In this document: positions 53,229 to 63,715 of the stretch, in pieces
How positions within the stretch are numbered: the first letter of the stretch is position 1
How the letters are laid out: each line of letters starts with the position of its first letter
Origin: Sporodiniella umbellata
Lineage: Eukaryota; Mucoromycota; Mucoromycetes; Mucorales; Rhizopodaceae
Reading direction: 5' to 3'
Length of the DNA stretch: 64,000 nt
Assembly: GCA_025677835.1 (NCBI GenBank)
Contig: JAIXMR010000061.1
Span: forward strand, 1 to 64,000
Translations under genes and position numbers: made by a program
Notes under the pieces: model-generated
The model's database searches: none
The model's input: only the letters and a program-made list of their open reading frames with translations
What the model was told of the DNA's origin: nothing

Positions 53229-54792
53229 TTAAAATCCGAAGAGACCGTTTTTTGACAAAGCCGACTCGAGGTGCATCGGCATCTTGGCCTGTTTGTCTTC
53301 TTCACGCTTCTTTTCCATCTTTTTGGATGTCAAGGCACCCATCTTTTTGTAATAGGCCAACAGTCGTTTATGATTCCCGGCTTTGGCAAAGTCCATGGGT
53401 GTATTCAGTTGACGAGGAATAGACGCATTGTAGTCACAGCCACAGCACTCGATCAGGAACGAAGCCACCTCCAAATGGCCCTCGCGAGAGGCCCAATGCA
53501 GTGCAGTCTCGCCACGATCATTCGCTATCAGTGGCACTCGATAGGTTTGTATCAGATGGGCTACTAGCGCTGCATGTCCAGAAGCTGAGGCGTAATGGAG
53601 CACGTTGGCGCCTTTGTTGAGTGAGTGATCTATCCAGTATGGTGGTGTTCAAGAGCTTACCTTCGGCATCCACCTGTGAATGATAGTGGCTTGGAGTCAA
53701 TGAGAAAATAGAGTCCACCATGGGCAGGTGGCAGTGCTCGGCCGCAATATGAAGCGCCGTCTTCTTTTTCTGTCCTTCGCCTCTTGCCAACACCAGGTCT
53801 GCACCGGCCTCGATTAGCAGCTGGAAGCCTGGGAGCCAGCCCATGCTTGCCGCCAGATAGAGCGGTGTGACTTTGTCTTGCTCGGATCGGCCCAGACTGG
53901 TCGCATTCACATTGGCGCCGTGCTGGATCAAGAGTTCGATCGAAGGCAGGTCTTTCAACACTACGGCAGTATGGAGCATGCCATAACCATAGAGCACGGT
54001 CTTGAAACTAGAGGATTGTTTGGCTGTGTTGGGAGAGCCGCCTCTCCTTAAAAAGTTGCTAATGGGTTTCTAGTGTGAGCCAGCCAATGTATGTAGATCG
54101 ATGGATGCTTACCCAATGAGCTTGATCAACGTTCGATCCGTAGGCTTGGCCTTGGCCATGCTGTCCCAGAGCGCATCCGATCCACCAAAAGCAATAGGAT
54201 CTACCTTGCGTTGCTGAAGGATGGAAGTATGAAGGCCATTGGCTTTGATGGGCAGATCACCTGAAAAGGACGGTTTCCGGACGCCCTTCTCACTCTCGGC
54301 CTGCACCACGCGCGGCAGAGGGGGAGGGGGAAAGTCGTAAGACCAGTGTGTGGCAGAAGAAGAGGTAGACGAGGACGAAGACTGGGACAGATGTCTGCCC
54401 TTCACCGTCTCTGAATGTGACATGGGCGGAGCTGGCAGGTGGTAAACTGGCGCCGTACTTTCTCGATCCAAACTGGAGTGGGTCGAATCAAAGGAAGGGC
54501 TGCGGGGCTGGTTCAACCTCTCGCTGACCTCGTCATGTTTCTTTTTGAAAAACTGCATCTCTCTCACTGCCTTCTCGTACCGCCGCTGAAAGTTTTCTTC
54601 CACCGTCTGTAGCTGAACGCATTCCTGTTCCAGAATCTCGGTACGCTCCTGCAACAGGCTCACCGTACGGTCGTGATCTGTGAAAACTCGAGTCATATCT
54701 CGGTGGATCGCCTCTTTTAGTTCTACATCGGTAATACGTTGTAAGAGCAGATTGAGTGACTCTCTCAATGGCTGCGGACTGTTGTGGCTCAT
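53229..54792 (-). CDS. Ankyrin-repeat protein with N-terminal coiled coil
   Basis: Three exons (54792-54113, 54058-53661, 53611-53229) encode 486 aa. The first 110 residues are a coiled coil (RTVSLLQERTEILEQECVQL). A Ser/Pro-rich linker with FPPPPLPR follows. Then come five or so ankyrin repeats (YGMLHTAVVLKDLPSIELLI, TPLYLAASMGWLPGFQLLIE, TALHIAAEHCHLPMVDSIF, NVLHYASASGHAALVAHLIQ, TALHWASREGHLEVASFLIE). A basic tail ends the protein. The exon 2 acceptor is CCCATTAG|CAAC; an upstream AG would break the frame. ATG at 54792 is the first in frame. It is a scaffold or adaptor type; partners unknown. It lies next to, and is transcribed in the same direction as, the kinase gene. Confidence 0.87.
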
Positions 54793-55189
54793 GTCCAATG
54801 CAAAGAAAGAAAGAAAAAAAAAAAAAAAACGGGTATACGCTTGGAGAAAAGAAAGAGAAAAATACTATTTTGTTTTTTTTTTTTTTTTTTCTGGTTACAA
54901 GGTTTTTCCCATTGTGGGAAAGGAGAGTGAAAGTGAACAAGGATGGATTCTAACGACCGCTGAGAAAAGGCGGCCCTTGAATTTCCCCTATAAAAAAAAA
55001 AGCTTTCCTTTTGGCTTGATTGTAAGCCAACGAAACTGCTTATCCCCTTTTTTATACACTTTTTTTTTTTTTTTTTTTCAAAATACTGTGTTGTATGTGT
55101 TTTAAGGAAATAAGCCTCGTGTGATACCCAAAGAGACTTTTTGGGTGGGTGAAAGCACCTGCTTGCCTTTTAAGGATTATTTTGACTTT
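54793..55189. other. Intergenic spacer, ankyrin gene promoter
   Basis: 397 bp with poly(A) at 54813-54829 and poly(T) at 54870-54890 and 55061-55078. No gene seen. Confidence 0.5.
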
Positions 55190-57508
55190 TTATTGTTGTT
55201 CATGTGAATATTCCAATGGGTTCGTTTCTCCTATTGCAAGCTCTCCCTGTACTCCCTGCGGCTTGTTTTCTCTAAACTGCGCCATAAACCGACGTCTTCG
55301 GGTTCTTTCTACGCTGGTGGTAGGCATACTCGCACGACGGCCCTCGATAAAGTCGCTTTCATCTTCACTGCCTGCATCACTCGAGTCCTGATGCTCTTTC
55401 AATGCCCTGCGCCCGGTTTCGATCGCTGTCTCTAACCGCATCCGGTTGGATATCATCGAAACCACAGGCCATGTACGCAACTGGCCACCATTCATCACCT
55501 TCTTCAGTCGAGCTTCGTCAGGGTCGGCTACAGTGTAAAGCCAATCGCTCATACCAGTTTTAGGCTAAAAAGGTTAGAAGGCGATATCATACACGCGTGT
55601 GGGGGCTTACCAAGATGGTAACATTGCCATCGAATTTCTGCAAAAAGACCGAACTCCAGTCTTGATCGTTAATGTTGGGTAACAGTTTTAACTGGCGGAT
55701 GACCTTCATCCATTTCGTCAAGTCCAGTTTCAACATCTGTTCGAGGGTAGACGCCAAAAAACCACCGCGCCATCCATTGCCTTTGCGGTGAATTACCGGA
55801 TGGCCAGGGCTACCTTGATTGCCATAAAAGAAGAGATGGATATGTGGGTTGACCTGGCTGACGATGGTATAGTTCACGTTAAACTGAGTATTGAGGGCAA
55901 AGGTAGGGATATCTGTACGCAGGCTTCCATCTTTGAACTTGTGGCCATAGTTGTAGGGTATCAGATGCTCTGAACGCCCCTTTTTCTGCATCAGCACCAC
56001 GGCGGGTAAGATCTAGAAGAAACAAAACAAAAACAGATCAGTTCTGGGCAAAAGAAAAAGTGCATTCACCCTTTCGAGGCTACTTTACGCCAGGTATAGC
56101 AGATGAAGCAAGCACAGCACTCCAGATGACACAATCGGGGGCTGTGATATAATTCAATAGTTTGGGTGGGGAATGGGGTTCGTGTGGAACCACAGACACG
56201 TTGAAAATACGGCCTGTTTTTTCATAAGCTTCTTTAAAGGTCATGGAGCCCTGACAGAACCACATGGCCTCACGACACCAGTTTTCTACATCAAATAGGC
56301 TCCCTGTCTTTACTAAGCGTGCGAGGCGGGTAGTCCAGCTATCAGAGCAAATACGAATGCGATCTGCCAGGCGAGGATTGATGATTTCGTTCAGCTCTTC
56401 GTTTGAGCGAGTACAGGCAATGGCACCCATCAACGATCCTGCTGAAGTGCCAGTCACGATAGGGGGAATCAGGCCACGATCCAGCAGTGCACGGATAACG
56501 CCCAAATGGTAATAGGCAAACCCTGCACCCCCTGAGAGACATAGGGCAGAGCGTCCATAGTTTTTTGAATACAGCTTGAACGCCAGTTTCTTTTCTTGTA
56601 GAGGGACGTGCGGACTTTTGGCCACAGCCTCTATCGATAGCGTCACTTCTTCTACATACTCTTCAATCAACGTCTTGGTACCCAAATAAGTATGGCTGTA
56701 CATCTGTACGTTCTCTATGCCGGCAAAGTTCTGTTTCAAACATACGTAGAGTACGTCTATCATCTTCATCGTGCCCTCTTCTGTGTCACTTTCTCGATAC
56801 GTCTTGAGATGTTGGACGACCTTCCTCAGCAGTCGATAGTCGTAATACGCAAAGGGGATGGTCTTTTTCCATTCGGTATTCTCCAAGTGTTTATCCAGTC
56901 CATCAGCTGCCTCACACCATTCTTTATATGTCCTTGCTTGTCTTAAACTTTCTCTTAATCGTTTCTTTTTTCCTCGCCTATCAGCGCTTAGTGTCTCCCC
57001 TCTATTTAAAAAAAAAAAAATTTTTTTTTTTTTTGGCTGCAATTACCAACTAATTAACTTTTCAGATAATCGGACAATTTGACGTAATGAGATGTAGGTC
57101 GCAAGTTCAATCACGATAATAGAGCCTATGATAAGCTTGGTGGAATAGACAATCAGTATAGGTTTCATTCATCACATGCCTTACGACGAGAGGGTATCTT
57201 AAAATGGAGAAGGATATGCCACTGGGTTTGGCTGCCTCCTGCTTCTTTAGTTTCTTTTTGGATCTGGATTTCTCAGAGCGACTGGAGGCCAGACCAGAAA
57301 AACTATCGGAGCGAGCAGAGATAGTCTCTGCAGTAGGGTCATAATCCAATGCGTTCATGAAATCCGCAACATGCGTTTCGTTGACATAGTCAAGTTTCAA
57401 TGGTCCCGAGGGAGTTTTACGATCAAGACGCCGTGTGCCAGATTTGTCTGCAGTGATTACGATCTTGTCTGTCGTCTTTTTAAGCGCTTCTTCCGGATTA
57501 GATACCAT
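55190..57508 (-). CDS. Patatin-type triacylglycerol lipase (Tgl3/4/5, SDP1 family)
   Basis: A lipid-droplet lipase of the DUF3336-patatin family. Five exons (57508-57185, 57135-57047, 56977-56089, 56012-55611, 55564-55190) give 692 aa. The DUF3336 part includes a hydrophobic stretch (LIIGSIIVIELATYISLRQI) and GKKKRLRESLRQARTYKEWC. The patatin domain has LCLSGGAGFAYYHLGVIRAL (oxyanion loop, G-G-A/G) and the nucleophile elbow IVTGTSAGSLMGAIACTRS (GxSxG). The catalytic Asp is in FKDGSLRTDIP. NPHIHLFFYGNQGSPGHP and SNRMRLETAIETGRRALKE follow. Removing a 49-nt intron after LRYPLV restores the frame. Homologues store and release triacylglycerol and some are also acyltransferases. Confidence 0.94.
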
Positions 57509-57526
57509 CGAGTTTTTTTTTTTTTA

Positions 57527-57560
<34 letters not shown>

Positions 57561-57970
57561 GTAAAAAGAAGCGTAAAAGTAAATCAAAAAATTTATTACT
57601 TTTATGTCTAACATTGAACCACCGATTGCCTAATTCATAGACTGTTTGCATAATACATACAAGAACCATTCATTACACGTGTATGCTCAAAATTTGGGGG
57701 TGGAGGGAGGGGTCTCAAACCAATGGTTAGAAAGAAAATATTAAATAAAAATAGGAGAGGAGAGAAGTGAATAAGATCAGCCTACTTTTTCTCTTTGATT
57801 TTCTATCTGCCTTTCTTTACGTCATTTTCATTTAGCTTCGGTGGTTGAATCGATGGATTCCTTTTCAGGCTGACGTTGACTTCTTACGCACCTGTCCCAC
57901 ATGATCCATTTCTTTTGAACGCTCTTGAGTTATTTTATTTTTTTATTCTTTTTCTTTTCTATCCAAAACA
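57509..57970. other. Divergent promoter, lipase / NIPSNAP, with (AAT)n
   Basis: 462 bp between divergent starts. A (TAA)n repeat at 57527-57560 lies 20 nt upstream of the lipase start. T-rich block 57930-57960 just before the NIPSNAP ATG. No gene. Confidence 0.5.
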
Positions 57971-59260
57971 ATGTTTTCAAGAATAACCCAAACTCGCGTT
58001 CCCTTACCTTCTATCGCTTTACGTGCCTTTTCTACCACACCACGTTTGGCTTTTCCTTTCCCCACTCTTCCCCTTCAGGAAGAAACCAAACAAGGAAAAG
58101 CCAACGAAATCCTGGAAGCAGTTCTTTATGGATCCAAAAAGACACGGGAAGAGGAAAATCAAACACACTCCAAAGTTCTTGCCAGAGGAAAATACGTTCA
58201 TGAGCTTCAAAGTAAGCCAGACCTTCTTTTGACTCATTCTAACACTCGTTTTCTAGAGCACCATGTCAAGCCTGAGAAAGTAGCTGAATATATTGAACTA
58301 GTGTAATCTTTTTAGAGAGGACTTGCAGTCTACTGACATCTACGTTTGAATAGATCCAAATATATGCCAATCATTGCCAACGACCCTGAGAATCATGTTC
58401 ATTTATGTGGAAGTTGGGCTGTGGATATCGGCGTACAGGATACGTTTGGTAAGGACAGTGAAGAGAGACCTTTGACTCACCTAAAACAGTGCATATCTGG
58501 GAATACAAAGGCTATCCTGGCCATAAACGTACAATGGAACATCTGAGTCAAGACAAAGTAAGAAGAAAACAAAAAAAAAGACAAAGCTGAACAGGAGTCT
58601 GTGTAGGATTATAAAGAGTTTTTACAACGCCTGGGTCCTTTGTTGATCTCTCGCCAGAACAATATGATGTTGGAATTCTCTTTTTGGATGACGTCTCCCC
58701 CACAAGTCACCCACAATATTTATGAGCTTCGCAAGTATGTTTTAAAGGTAAGCGCCTGTTCTTTTGAATGGCTTGGTATTCATTTCTTTTCTACAAAGCC
58801 CGGAAGATTGTTAGAGTGGGAAATGTATTGGTACGTCTCTAGAAATTGAATACCCTCGGGGGTTCACACGCTTTTTAATAGGAGAAGAGGACTCGACTGC
58901 CGTAAGAAATTCTGTGAACCCGTAGGCGCTTGGTTCACACAGCTTGGGGAATTGAACACGGTCTATCATATGTGGACTTATCCGTAAGAAAATGCGCTCT
59001 TCTTCTTTTACTTCTTAGACTCACTCTGCTTAGTGATTTACAAAACCGAAAAACAACCCGAGAGGATGCTTGGAACACTGAGGGTTGGGCAGAAACAGTA
59101 CAAAAGACAGGTAAAAAAAAAAAAACAATGGATTTTGAAAAACAAAAAGGGAGTTAAACACGCAAGGGTTTTTTTTTTTTTTTTTTTTTTTATAGTTCCC
59201 TTGGTAAACAGTATGACTTCCTCTATATTGAAACCTTTACCCTACAGCCCCTTAAGATAA
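57971..59260 (+). CDS. NIPSNAP-family mitochondrial protein
   Basis: Nine exons (57971-58211, 58257-58302, 58354-58448, 58490-58557, 58607-58747, 58799-58830, 58882-58983, 59034-59110, 59196-59260) encode 288 aa. An N-terminal mitochondrial presequence (MFSRITQTRVPLPSIALRAF, then STTPRLAF) is followed by the two NIPSNAP ferredoxin-like halves. Blocks are LEAVLYGSKKTREEENQTHS, HVHLCGSWAVDIGVQDTF, VHIWEYKGYPGHKRTMEHLS, ISRQNNMMLEFSFW, NIYELRKYVLKPGRLLEWEM and VGAWFTQLGELNTVYHMWTY. It ends AWNTEGWAETVQKT and a short tail. Role in animals: mitochondrial quality control. It is convergent with the KAS gene, with stop codons 17 bp apart. Confidence 0.95.
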
Positions 59261-59277
59261 TCAAGAGTAATAAAAAC

Positions 59278-60815
59278 CTAAACCTTGGTAAAGCAAAGCG
59301 TGGCATTCGTGCCGCCAAAACCAAAACTGTTGGTTATGGCTGCTCTAATCTCTTTTTCTTGAGCAACCAAGGGAACGTAGTTTAAATTGAATTCTTCAGC
59401 ATCGCTTGTGGCGTGCAAATTCAGTGTAGGGGGAAGCGTGTTCTAGTAACGGGGGTGAGTCAGTGTTTTGTTTTGTGATGCTCTTTACATTCGAAAGAGC
59501 CATGATGGTGAAGATAGCCTCGACTGATCCTGCCGCACCCAACAAATGGCCAGTAGCTCCTTTGGTCGACGACACATGAATCTGGTGCCAATAGCCATCA
59601 AAAACAGACTTGATCGCACGGTTTTCCGCGACGTCACCCACAGGCGTACTTGTTGCATGCGCGTTGACATAATCAATGTCAGCAGGCGTTAACCGCGCTG
59701 ATTGGAGCGCTCGTTGCATGGAACGAGCAGCTCCTTCACCGTGAGGAGGAGGTGTTGTCATATGATGTGCATCTCCCGACAATCCGTACCCTTTCAGTTC
59801 CGCGTAGATTTTAGCACCTCTCTTTCGGGCGTGCTCGTACTCCTCCAATACCACAACCCCTGCCCCTTCCCCCATGACAAATCCGCAACGGTCCTTATCA
59901 AAAGGTCGGGAGGCTTCTGTCGGACGGTCTTCAAATTGGGTGGCGAGCGATTTGGCTCTAATCTCAACCATAAACACCACAAGACTTCCCTCTCTCTCTC
60001 TTCTAGCCGCTTACCTGGCAAATCCTGCTACAGCCAAAGGGTGCACAGATGCTTCTGTTCCTCCTGCTATCATCACATCCGCATCGTTGTATTGAATAAA
60101 ACGCATGGCATCGCCTATAGCATGCGCTCCAGTGGTGCATGCAGTAGATACTGCGTGGTTAGGCCCTTGGAATCCGTATTTCATGGTAAGATGGCCTGCA
60201 GCCATATTGACTAAAATCCTTGGGATGAACAAAGGAGATACCTTTTTAAAGCCCTTTTGAAAAGACAATAAGCCTTCTTTGCTCCCGTTCTATACGCTTG
60301 TTTTCTTACTCCTGTCTGGTAAGCATTGGCAGTATCAATAATGTCCTCTAAACTACCCATGCCTGAGCCTATACACACACCCTGATCACATAAGTATGTT
60401 TCTTGAATTGCTTCTGTATCAATGCTTACTGTTCTCTCCTTTTCTAACGGATCGTTGGGTTTCCAATCAGCATCGTCTAATGCCTGACGAGCTGCTGCAA
60501 TGGCATATTGTGTAAATTTCGCCATAATGCGATCGTCCTAAGCAGACGTCAATAAACCATTCTATCTCCTATATCAAATAAAAGTAGCTTTTTATTGGCT
60601 TTTACCCCTCTATCGAGCCATTCACTCAAAGTAAATCGACCTTGTTCAAAAGGTCCTTGAGGAACTTGTGCTGCAATGCGCACAGGTAGCTTTTCGTATC
60701 CCTCATTCAATGCTACAATACCACATTGCCCTTCCAAAAGATTTCTCCACGCTGTTTTTATACCCACACCTAATGGCGATACGATGCCCAATCCAGTAAC
60801 AACAACGCGTCTCAT
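59278..60815 (-). CDS. CEM1: Mitochondrial beta-ketoacyl-ACP synthase II (FabF/OXSM type)
   Basis: The condensing enzyme of mitochondrial type II fatty-acid synthesis, needed for octanoate/lipoate supply. Five exons (60815-60606, 60537-60310, 60253-60015, 59957-59489, 59442-59278) encode 436 aa. It starts [16 protein letters not shown] without an obvious cleavable presequence. Active-site Cys in [19 protein letters not shown]. Catalytic His residues in [11 protein letters not shown] and [20 protein letters not shown]. The C-terminal loop is NSFGFGGTN. Other blocks are [33 protein letters not shown] and [20 protein letters not shown]. Intron 1 has the donor GGG|GTAAAA. Identification is firm; mitochondrial location is inferred from the family. 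Confidence 0.96.
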
Positions 60816-60896
60816 AAAACTTTATGTCGAAAAAAAAAAAAAAAAAAAAAACAAGAGCGTGTACGATTTTGCATCCTCTTTTTCGGCATTTAGAAT

Positions 60897-62684
60897 TTAT
60901 TGAGTTTTAGTTTTTGGAGCAATAGAGAATTGGCGATAAATGTAATAAATAAACAAGAGAAGAAATAGACCGCAGCTCAAAAGAACGTTGATCACTGTAA
61001 AAAGATCAGGTAGGTTAGAAGGAGGTTCGATAAAAATCTCAGCGAGATGCCACAGGAGGAAAAGAGCCCAAGTCAACTAGAAAGAAATATCAGTCATGCA
61101 AACCAACACGTCAATGGACTTACCGCAAGACTTGATGTCTCTAACACATTGGCAGAATTGAGTCGGAAACTTCCAACCAGCCAATTCCACAGGAGAAGGG
61201 TGATAAAGTAAGCCTGCACCAGGTGCTCCCTTTTCAACAAGGGAAACATACTAAACATGGCAGTATTCACAAAAAGAGTGGTGGCTGTGGGCTCTTCGAT
61301 CACAAGCAAAGTGGCGGGCAACAAAGGAAGTAAAATAGACTTTTCATGAACCTGGAAAGAAAAAAGATAAAAAGCAAATGAAGAATTGACCATGGCGTAT
61401 AAAAACCGGGTGCGTGAAGGGTGAATACCAAGATTGATACCCATTGGCACCACGGCAAACAAGGTAACCAACAAACTATCAAAAAAAAACATCAATGTGG
61501 GCCTGAACAAAGTTATATGTAGATAAGCTTGCCTCAATTGAACCGTAGATTGAACGCTCAAGATCTGTCTCCACTTGATCACCACGTTTGCTGCACACCA
61601 GACGTTGGCTACTTTGTCCTCATACAATCCACGCGCCACCGGGAAAATACGGTGAACGACTTGGGCTATACTTTCAAAAGACTTGAGCCAAGGTAAAAAC
61701 AGGAGTCCAAAGGTGGTCAAGACAGAGAGGCCAAGCTTGATGAATAGCAAAAAGCCGCGATGTTCTCTAAAACACCGGCCTAGTAAGAAAGCAAATACAG
61801 CAGGCGCATAGTACAAAGCCATCTGTTTGAAACCTAAAGCGCCACAGAAGAAGATAGCCCCAGAAACATAATGCCCATTCAAAAAGCAATCTATCGTGAC
61901 GAGCGTTAATCCCAACATGACGCTGTTGAATCTAGATGAAAAAAAAAAAAAAAAAAAAAGGAATCAGAATGACACGCTTTACTTTTGCCTCGATCGTTTA
62001 CTGAAAGTGCCCGTGGTCGATTAAAATCAAGGCAGGTTGCAACAGGATCAAAACGGCGGCTGTGTATTTTTTGACATAAGCATTGCTTGTCCCGTATACG
62101 GTCTGACAGAATACAAAAACAGCAGGAATATAAATCAACAGTTCAGAAACAATGGCAGTTGATCTCATAAACAGTTTGCTCTCAACCGATTCATACCCTC
62201 TCGATGTATCTAAAGCAAACCAGTCTACGTTGATTTTTGATCCACTTTTTTTTTTAAAAAAAAAAAAAAAGCAGTTGGTTTTTCTTTTTCAAGGTCCCTT
62301 TTAAAGTATAGTTACAGGATGCCACACAGCCAGCTGTGATAGGCCGTCAAGGGGGGATAGTCCAGTCCCCACCAAGAAAGTTCATAGGTATACCATTCGG
62401 ATAAGGGAAGGTGCTGGGTGATTTCCATCCAATGCCTCTGTGCTTCGTAATCGCCAAAAAGAGGCTTGGTGTTGTATCCTTTTTTTTTTTTTTTTTCTTG
62501 TCAGAGCTGAATGTATCAAACGCGATGTTTTACCTGAATAAGGGTTGAGACCCACTGCCCAACGCACTAGCAATGCAAACAAAAGTATAGTAATAGGCGC
62601 TGTCCATAAAGAACTATTATACACAAAGTGCTGAAGCGTTTTTCGTGCAGGACTGTTGACAATCAATGTTGCATCCTTGGCCAT
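60897..62684 (-). CDS. ALG6: ALG6 dolichyl-P-glucose alpha-1,3-glucosyltransferase
   Basis: Adds the first glucose to Man9GlcNAc2-PP-dolichol in the ER membrane. Exons 62684-62534, 62478-62316, 62244-62002, 61931-61533, 61475-61124 and 61076-60897 give 495 aa. Blocks are [127 protein letters not shown] and [12 protein letters not shown]. About a dozen hydrophobic segments. A 57-nt GC-AG intron (61532-61476) is proposed inside what also reads as an open frame; without it 19 extra residues interrupt the family alignment. Confidence 0.94.
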
Positions 62685-63058
62685 GATGAACCCAAACAAA
62701 GGGGGAAAAAAAAAAAAAAAGGGTAGGCTAAATAAAGTGGACAGGTCTTTTCTGCCTTTTTTTTTTTTTTTTTTTTTTTCTCCGCATAAAAACCGTCGTT
62801 CCGCCCTATCGCATTCAAACTATGTTCTATCTTCAATAACAGTGTCAAGGCCATCTTTATTAAAGAAAAATAAAGTCACATATCAAAAAAATTACAGCCG
62901 AAATTGAGTCAAGAAAGTGCGGTCGCTTCATTACTAGGCTTGATTGAAAGAAAAAGGAAGGGATAAGTTGTCAGTGCATTATCGGAGTTGAAGCCTTTAT
63001 ACATTTGGCTTTCTATTTTTTTTTTTTTTTTTTTTTTTACACTTTATTTCTTGTTTCC
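62685..63058. other. Divergent promoter, ALG6 / TMEM230
   Basis: 374 bp between divergent starts, with poly(A) at 62706-62720 and poly(T) at 62758-62779 and 63016-63038. The second T run ends 21 nt before the TMEM230 ATG. Nothing else seen. Confidence 0.5.
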
Positions 63059-63549
63059 ATGCGTAATCCACTCAAGTCCAAGAAATCTCGGGCAAGACGT
63101 TTTGTAGAGTTACAAGATACTGGGTTTACCTCAGCTCAATTTGAAACGCCAGAACACCCAAGTTAGTTTAAAACAGCAATGCTTATAGACATGTCATTAA
63201 GCCATTCTAGTTCCATGGAATGCCATTGGTTTAGCTGTATTGCTTTTCTTAGCAGGAGGTGCTTTATTGGCCGTTGGTATCTTGATTAAAATTGGCCAGA
63301 TCAGTTCAGAGGCAAGTAGTAAAGGGATAAACGACCCAAGAGATAGACTAAACAAAGCAACAGGAGTGGCTCTCAAGAGGTACACCTTTTATTGTGCTTG
63401 GTAGCGTCATGTTTATCCCAGGTAAGTGAATGCTTAGAAAGAAATAGAGGCACTAAAATATCCTAGGCTCTTATCATCTTTATATCGCTTACTATGCCTA
63501 TTACAAATACCCTGGATATGATTTTTCACTCATACCTGAATGGGATTAA
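63059..63549 (+). CDS. TMEM230: TMEM230 (DUF872) family membrane protein
   Basis: A two-helix endomembrane protein linked in animals to vesicle trafficking. Four exons (63059-63161, 63211-63311, 63364-63421, 63467-63549) give 114 aa; human TMEM230 has 120. A basic N-terminus (MRNPLKSKKSRARRF) and FTSAQFETPEHPIPWNAIGL lead into helix 1 (AVLLFLAGGALLAVGILI). The second helix is TPFIVLGSVMFIPGSYHLYI with AYYAYYKYPGYDFSLIPEWD at the end, matching the family's PGFYHLRIAYYA. Intron 2 begins with GC (GAG|GCAAGT), has an ACTAAAC branch point and ends CAACAG. Without this splice the reading frame stops. Confidence 0.92.
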
Positions 63550-63606
63550 TTCATATTAAGCTGACTTTATTTTTTTTTGTACATAAACACAGATGATAAA
63601 CATGCG

Positions 63607-63640
<34 letters not shown>

Positions 63641-63715
63641 TCAAAAAGACAATCCATATAGAACATAGGATAGAGTGATCTGTTTGTTTGTTTTTTATGA
63701 GCGCTTCCAAGCGTC
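63550..63715. other. Short convergent spacer with poly(T)
   Basis: 166 bp between the TMEM230 stop and the UCHL5-like stop, including a T run of about 30 nt at 63610-63639. No gene. Confidence 0.5.
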
